The translations under genes and the position numbers were made by a program. Source: Magnolia sinica (lineage: Eukaryota; Streptophyta; Magnoliopsida; Magnoliales; Magnoliaceae). From it: DNA of 64,000 bases. Shown here piece by piece: positions 59,075 to 64,000 of the stretch; position 1 is the first letter of the stretch, and each line of letters begins with the position of its first letter. The notes below the pieces were generated by a model, which worked only from the letters and a program-made list of their open reading frames with translations, was not told the origin of the DNA and ran no database searches. The stretch spans positions 79,048,459 through 79,112,458 of the forward strand of contig NC_080579.1 in the NCBI RefSeq assembly GCF_029962835.1, read 5' to 3'.

Positions 59075-60530
59075 CTATTCATGATATTGCCCTTGGTTGG
59101 AATTAGAGCCAATCTCATACTGTCCCTTTGGATTAGCCTCAGGTTGGCTAGGGAACTTGCTCTTCTCTCTCTCACTCAATGTGGCAGCTAGTTGACCCAT
59201 TTGTACTTCCAGCTTGGTAATGGATTGTGCATTTGCATGTAAGCTTTGCTGGTTGGCCAGTAAGGTTTGTTGGGTGTCTTTTTGGAATTGGAGAGAACTC
59301 TGCATGAAAAGATGGAGTGTATCCTCAAGAGATGGTTTCCTTGATTGTGTAGGCAGTTGTTGATATTGTGAAAATTGTTGAGGTTGTTGACTGCCAACTT
59401 GGAGGTGCGGTTGCATGGGAGGATTTCCAGATGGTCCTCCTTGTTGTGGTCCTTTTGCCCAAGAGAAATTTGGATGTCTAGCCCACCCTGGGTTGTATGT
59501 GTTCGAGTAAGGATCATTCCCAGATTTTTGAAAAGTGTTCATAGCATGAACTTGTTCAGAGAGAAGTTCTGGGAATGCACCAGATGGACAAGACTGCATA
59601 GGATGGGCAGGACTGGAACATGTGGCATATGCCTCGACTTGAGCTGTTTGTGGTGGTCCATTATTCAATACCAGAGCATCAACTTTCTTTGTCAGGTTAT
59701 CAAGCTTGGCACTTAGCTCTGGTATGACTCCTATCTCATATATACCACCTCTCTTTTGTTGTTGGGGACTTCTATCACCTCTATTTGAATAATCCCATTG
59801 CTGGGAATTTTCGCACAAAGTTTCAAAGAAGTTCCACGCTTCGACATCACTTTTGGTCATGAATGACCCTCCACTGGTGGCATCAACCATGCGACGGTTA
59901 TGTGGTGTCAGGCCGTCATAGAAGTATTGAACTTGTTGCCACTTCTCAAAACCATGGTGAGGACATTTAAGAAGCAAGTCCTTCCATCTTTCCCAACATT
60001 CATGAAAGTGCTCGCCCTCTTTTTGTGTGAAGTTAGTGATTTCTCTACGGAGGGCATTGGTTTTGTGAACGGGGAAGAACTTGTTTAAGAACTTCTTAGG
60101 ACAGTTGGTCCCATGTAGTGATAGATCCAACTTCTAGAGAATTCAACCATGCTTTCGCCTTATCCTTCAAAGAAAAAGGAAACAAGCGTAGGCGGATCGA
60201 ATCGTCTGAGAAGTTTTGGAACTTAAAGGTGGAGCAAATGTTTAAGAATTCTTTCACATGATGATATGGGTCCTCTTTGTCCAATCCATAAAAGGATGGC
60301 AACAATTGTATGACTCCAGGTTTAAGTTCAAAGTGTGCTGCCGTAGTGGTTGGCAACACTATGCATGAAGGCGCATTAAATTGGACAGGAGCTGAATAAT
60401 CTTTGAGAGCTTTAACTTCAGTCTCATTCGCCATTTCAACAGAATTATTTCTCAATCTTTCACGAATTGTTCTTTCAATCTCAGGATCAAACGGTTCTAG
60501 TTCTAAATCCAGAGATCTACGTCCTAGCAT
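59075..60530 (-). pseudogene. Athila-like gag of F
   Basis: The likely start at 60530 follows TCACAG|TTTATG and gives MLGRRSLDLELEPFDPEIER. Gag core: YGLDKEDPYHHVKEFLNIC, LRLFPFSLKDKAKAWLNSL. A one-base insertion near 60100-60115 breaks it; the frame resumes as KKFLNKFFP, GEHFHECWERWKDLLLKCPHHG, YFYDGLTPHNRRMVDATSGG. The C-terminal part carries NTYNPGWARHPNFSWA, Gln-rich runs and a coiled-coil-like segment (SITKLEVQMGQLAATLSERE). It would package element RNA into particles. A second start at 60641 is possible but lies upstream of a splice-acceptor-like sequence. Confidence 0.88.
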
Positions 60531-60928
60531 AAACTGTGAGATTCTAAAACAAGTTAAAATTATGTAAATGAGAATGGGAAGAAAGAACCCAGAAAAGGAG
60601 ATGATTGATGTCTGAAGAAGAGCTCCTCCTTTTGAAGACAATGTTATTTAGCAGCTTCCTTCCTTAATTCCTATAAACAAAAAGAAAACAAAAATAAATT
60701 AAATTTACTAAAATAATGCTAGAAAAAATCCTAAGCAACGGTTAATTTCTAAAAAAAAAAAAAAAAAAGTTTGTAATCTTAGAAAATAAAAGCTAAGTTA
60801 GTTTCTAAAAAGGGAAAATTTCTAAAAATAAATAAAATAGCCTGGAAATAGAAACTTTCTGAAAAAATATAACCTTAATTCTAAAAATAGAAATTAGAAA
60901 AAAAATAGAAAAATTGGAAAGAGATTAC

Positions 60929-60953
60929 CAAAGTAGTAGTTTATGTCAGGTCC
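60929..60953 (-). other. Micro-exon-like block in leader of F
   Basis: A 25-nt block (minus strand GGACCTGACATAAAC...TACTTTG) preceded by CCTGTTTTGTAG and followed by GTAATC, matching the blocks of A and B in sequence, length and borders. Confidence 0.45.
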
Positions 60954-61071
60954 CTACAAAACAGGAAATAGGTTAGTTTCTAAAAAAAAATTTTAACCTA
61001 AAGTTAGTCAAAAAACCTAAGACTATGAATTATGATAAGAGAGAATCCTAAATCCAATTGGACCGAAACAG

Positions 61072-61089
61072 TCCCCGGCAACGGCGCCA
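61072..61089 (-). other. Primer-binding site of F (tRNA-Asp)
   Basis: Minus-strand TGGCGCCGTTGCCGGGGA, fully complementary to the remembered 3' end of plant tRNA-Asp, six bases from the LTR. This primer is usual for Athila-type elements. Confidence 0.9.
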
Positions 61090-61095
61090 AAAACT

Positions 61096-63287
61096 TGATG
61101 TTTTATTTAAACCAACATGATTTAAATGATTTTTAAACTCGCAAGTATACGAATCAGATGTAGATACGGTACGTATTACGAGATCGGTCGTCACAATTCA
61201 AATCTATGATTCTCCTTGACTAATCCAACAAATAATGGAATGAATTACTAAGCACAATTTTATGAAAAATAATTAATTAAGAACAGGGAAGAAAATTCAA
61301 TCAGAGAGAGAGCACTAGGACTTTCGAATCCACCCCTAATTATCCTAACCCTTGTTTTGTCTGTTGATTCACCTTGATCTAGATTGATACCACTTAAATA
61401 GAGAAAGCACAATCTGTGTCCTTAATCGGGCATACAGACTGTCTAATTCCTTTAAGCAATGCCATGAATGACATATCCCATATCCTTGGTCGGGCATAAG
61501 GGATGTACAATTCATTAAAGCATCCTGTTTCTTCCTCTATAGGAAACCTGTTCCTGATCAGACACAAGCACCTATAATAAGCATCCAAACAACATCCATA
61601 TATATACTTTGGTCAAGTTCATAGATGGAGAAGTATAGAATTTAAACCCATAAAGCCCACTTAAAGAAAGAAATAAATTAATTGAAATTCAAAGTAAATC
61701 AACCAATACAAGAGATAATCAAATTAGGGGCTTCATCTCAGCCCTAGCTGAGAGATTAGTGACCCATAAAATCCATGAAAAATATTAAATAAAATTCATA
61801 AAAATTAAACACCAAACCAATCGATCTCTCTCTTCTTTCTTCTCTTTCTTCTCTTTCTTCTCTTCCTTGCTCCAGATCTGGAATCCCCTGGTTCTGAATG
61901 GTTCTGAATGCCTTTCCCACGTCCAAAACTCCCATTTTATAGCTGCTGGATGGCTGAGGTCGGTGGCAGAGTCGTAGAAGGACTCGGAGTACAAATTTTT
62001 GCAGCCGTGATCGGTGGGCCCCACAGAGGCATTTTCTGGAAAATCTACCCCGTCCATTGGATTCAGGACGAAATTTCAGTCAAGAATGGGTAGTTTTGAA
62101 GGTCCATTAGCGCGGCCCACAGAAGAAATCTAAAAAAAAACAGTTTTGAACGTCACAAGACGGCCTGTTTGTGGCCTCTGTACCGCACACGTGTGTACGC
62201 ATGGGCGAAGAATATCAACATGGTTTTGAAGCTCTCGAAGCCCTCTACACGATGGACGGGTCAGATCGGCCGTACGCGTGACGTACGGGGCCCACAAACC
62301 TTCGCAAAAACGGCCAGCGGAAGACGCTACGCGGACGCCAAACCGACGCTGCGATGATGGTGGGGCCCATTCCTGGACTTTTCACAGGAATCCACGTCGT
62401 CCATTGGTTTCAGCTCGAAAAATCAGTAGGAATTGACTAGTTTTGGGGTGGATTCGGTGCAACCCACGGAGTTTTGAACTCACCGTCCATTTTACGTTTT
62501 TTCAGCGATCAACGTCCGTACATATGTATGGAACCAAACGGACATCTAGGCGATGACGATATCGACCTCAGGAAACGGATGGACGGTTTGGATTGTCCAT
62601 TTGGACAATAGGTGGGCCCCACAACCGACGACAACGGTCGGCTGCCGCGGACGCTGGAAACGGAGGTTTCCTTTTCAAAGACGTAGTCGGGTCAGCGCTG
62701 CTGACCCGACGCAAGCCCGTTCGGTGCTCGGTCAGTGCACATGTGCACCATGCACATGTCACTCAATGTGGGGTCCACTGTGATGATTTCGAGAAATCCA
62801 ATCCGTCCATCTTCTTTGTCATATAATTTCAACCGTCAACACCAAGTTTGAAGCAGTTCCAAATATCAGGTGGGCCCCAAATTGGAGATTAACGGGCTGA
62901 TTTGTCAGTTGGCTCACTTCCCGAGATCTTTAATGGCTGAAATTTAATATGTACGGTTAATTTACGGCCCTCATCCCATGTATTAAGTTTCGAACTGATC
63001 GGATAGCGGGAACCATGTGATCTTGCATTTTGGACCCTTTTCGGGCCCCTTTGGCTTGCTTTCCTCAGATCCCAGGCATGTAAAATCTTCATTATTGGTT
63101 CTCTGGAGTCCATCCTGTGCCCTGGAGACTTTGGATCATGAAATCCAGCCTTTAACATCAATTTTCAATTAACGCTCCTCACTTCATCCTGTAACAAAAA
63201 TACAATTAAAATATGGCATTAAACCTTATCATGTACGTAAAATCAGGCAATTACTGGGGTCTGATATGCAATATTTGACCCTGATCA
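61096..63287 (-). repeat. Right (5') LTR of F
   Basis: 2192 bp. Nearly identical to the left LTR except for the loss of TTCCCACGAGGACTG near 61187 and a cluster of changes around 62060-62170. Predicted TATA box at 61935-61941. Confidence 0.93.
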
Positions 63288-64000
63288 TTTGCGCACAACC
63301 ATAAGTCGTATCCTGTAAATCTGAGTCGATTTAATTCGAGACGTGTACTATTGCGACCGCGTCGTCGCCGCGATTCCAATGTCACGACTCGTGTACCAAC
63401 CCGATACCCAGGCCAGGAGATGTGGGCCTACGTTCAATTCGAGGAAAACGCCGCGTATTTGCAATTCCAAGAGAATCTCTACCCAATGTCACATCAATCA
63501 ATCAATCAAGGGTCAAGTACACATCACTTCACACCCCATCCCTAAGCCACCCCAAAGTCAAAGCTACCCATCCCTTACATGTCAAGTACACATCACTCAC
63601 TCATCACCCATCACTCACAATCCTCTCTCATCTCTCTTATCTCTCTCATTTTCTCCAATTTTTTTTTCAAAAAAAAAAAAAAAAAACTCGAAGCAACCCA
63701 ACGTCCAAAAATTTTCCATGGGAGAGGAGAGCTAGGGTGGCCCACCTTCCTACATCTCATCTCTACCATCTAAGTTTCATCTCAACCGTTGAAATTGTTC
63801 CTATGGAGCCGTATCATGCATTGGCGGAAGAAGGAAGAAGAGATCAAAGGTGGGTGATTTTATTTATTTAATTTGTGATTTGAGGGCCCACATATGTGGA
63901 ACCCATCTTGATGTATGATTTGTTTGAGGGGCCCATAGTGGCGGGGTCCCTCCGCTCTCTCTCTCTCTCTCTATCCCTTTTGGTGTGTGGCCCACCATGA
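63288..64000 (+). mobile_element. Long LTR M, continuation to window edge
   Basis: 63288-63387 repeats 53974-54073 exactly, then continues as L does (GAGATGTGGGCC, GAATCTCTACCCAATGTCACATC). The last part has CT-rich tracts and a GGGGCCCATAGTGG stretch matching L around 35575. The LTR end lies outside the window. Confidence 0.75.

Larger units (their letters stand above)
54099..63287 (-). mobile_element. Young Athila-like element F with pol deletion
   Basis: LTRs 54099-56299 and 61096-63287 (TGATGTTTTATTTAAACC...CTGATCA) differ at few sites and by one 15-16 bp indel, so insertion was recent. The interior, 56300-61095, has the family polypurine region at the left and a near-perfect tRNA-Asp primer site at 61072-61089. 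Minus-strand gag and protease are largely preserved. RT is cut after its first block; the rest of RT, RNase H and integrase are deleted. There is no 5-bp target repeat: a 100-bp duplication flanks it. Confidence 0.92.

Overview
The window is plant nuclear DNA made almost entirely of nested transposable elements, and I see no convincing host gene. Evidence for a plant: Athila-like and chromovirus-like Ty3/gypsy elements, Ty1/copia elements, an L1-type LINE, primer sites matching plant tRNA-Asp and initiator tRNA-Met, and long GA/CT tracts. The abundance of GGGCCCAC-type motifs resembles what I remember of magnoliid repeat DNA, but that placement is a weak inference.

Layout. (1) 1-7322: minus-strand copia element I, running off the left edge, broken by a solo Athila-like LTR (1134-3442, repeat GAGTT) and by a decayed plus-strand gypsy element H (3966-6705). 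(2) 7323-12106: AT-rich, non-genic. (3) 12107-51121: plus-strand copia element C, exploded by two stacks of insertions. Between its primer site and gag lies minus-strand element A (12586-28354, repeat ATATG), whose left LTR holds a sister element B (14327-22410, repeat ACTTC). Between its integrase and reverse transcriptase lies a DNA-transposon-like element J (30536-48900), rich in a minisatellite. J holds a very long LTR K, which is itself split by an opposite-strand solo copy L (34570-38619); J also holds the 3' half of an Athila-like element G (RT, RNase H, integrase). (4) 51122-52440: non-genic, with microsatellites. (5) 52441-64000: an L1 LINE fragment broken by a third long LTR, M, which is broken by a young Athila-like element F (54099-63287).

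Elements A, B, F, G and the solo LTR are one extended family: shared LTR ends, TATA boxes, CT/GA leaders, polypurine region and 3' non-coding region. F keeps gag and protease but has lost most of RT plus RNase H and integrase. G keeps RT to integrase but has lost gag and protease. A and B have neither; both carry the same unrecognised acidic protein of about 520-550 codons, now broken by stops. Enzymes supplied in trans are the natural inference for A, B and F.

The signals I find most interesting are: the conserved non-gag/pol reading frame of A and B; 25-27 nt blocks in the leaders of A, B and F bounded by splice-like AG/GT; a 137-bp block that is identical in F and G and can fold; a stem-loop present twice in each of B, F and G, with a covarying pair; and a perfect 100-bp duplication plus 25 bp of filler flanking F in place of a 5-bp target repeat.
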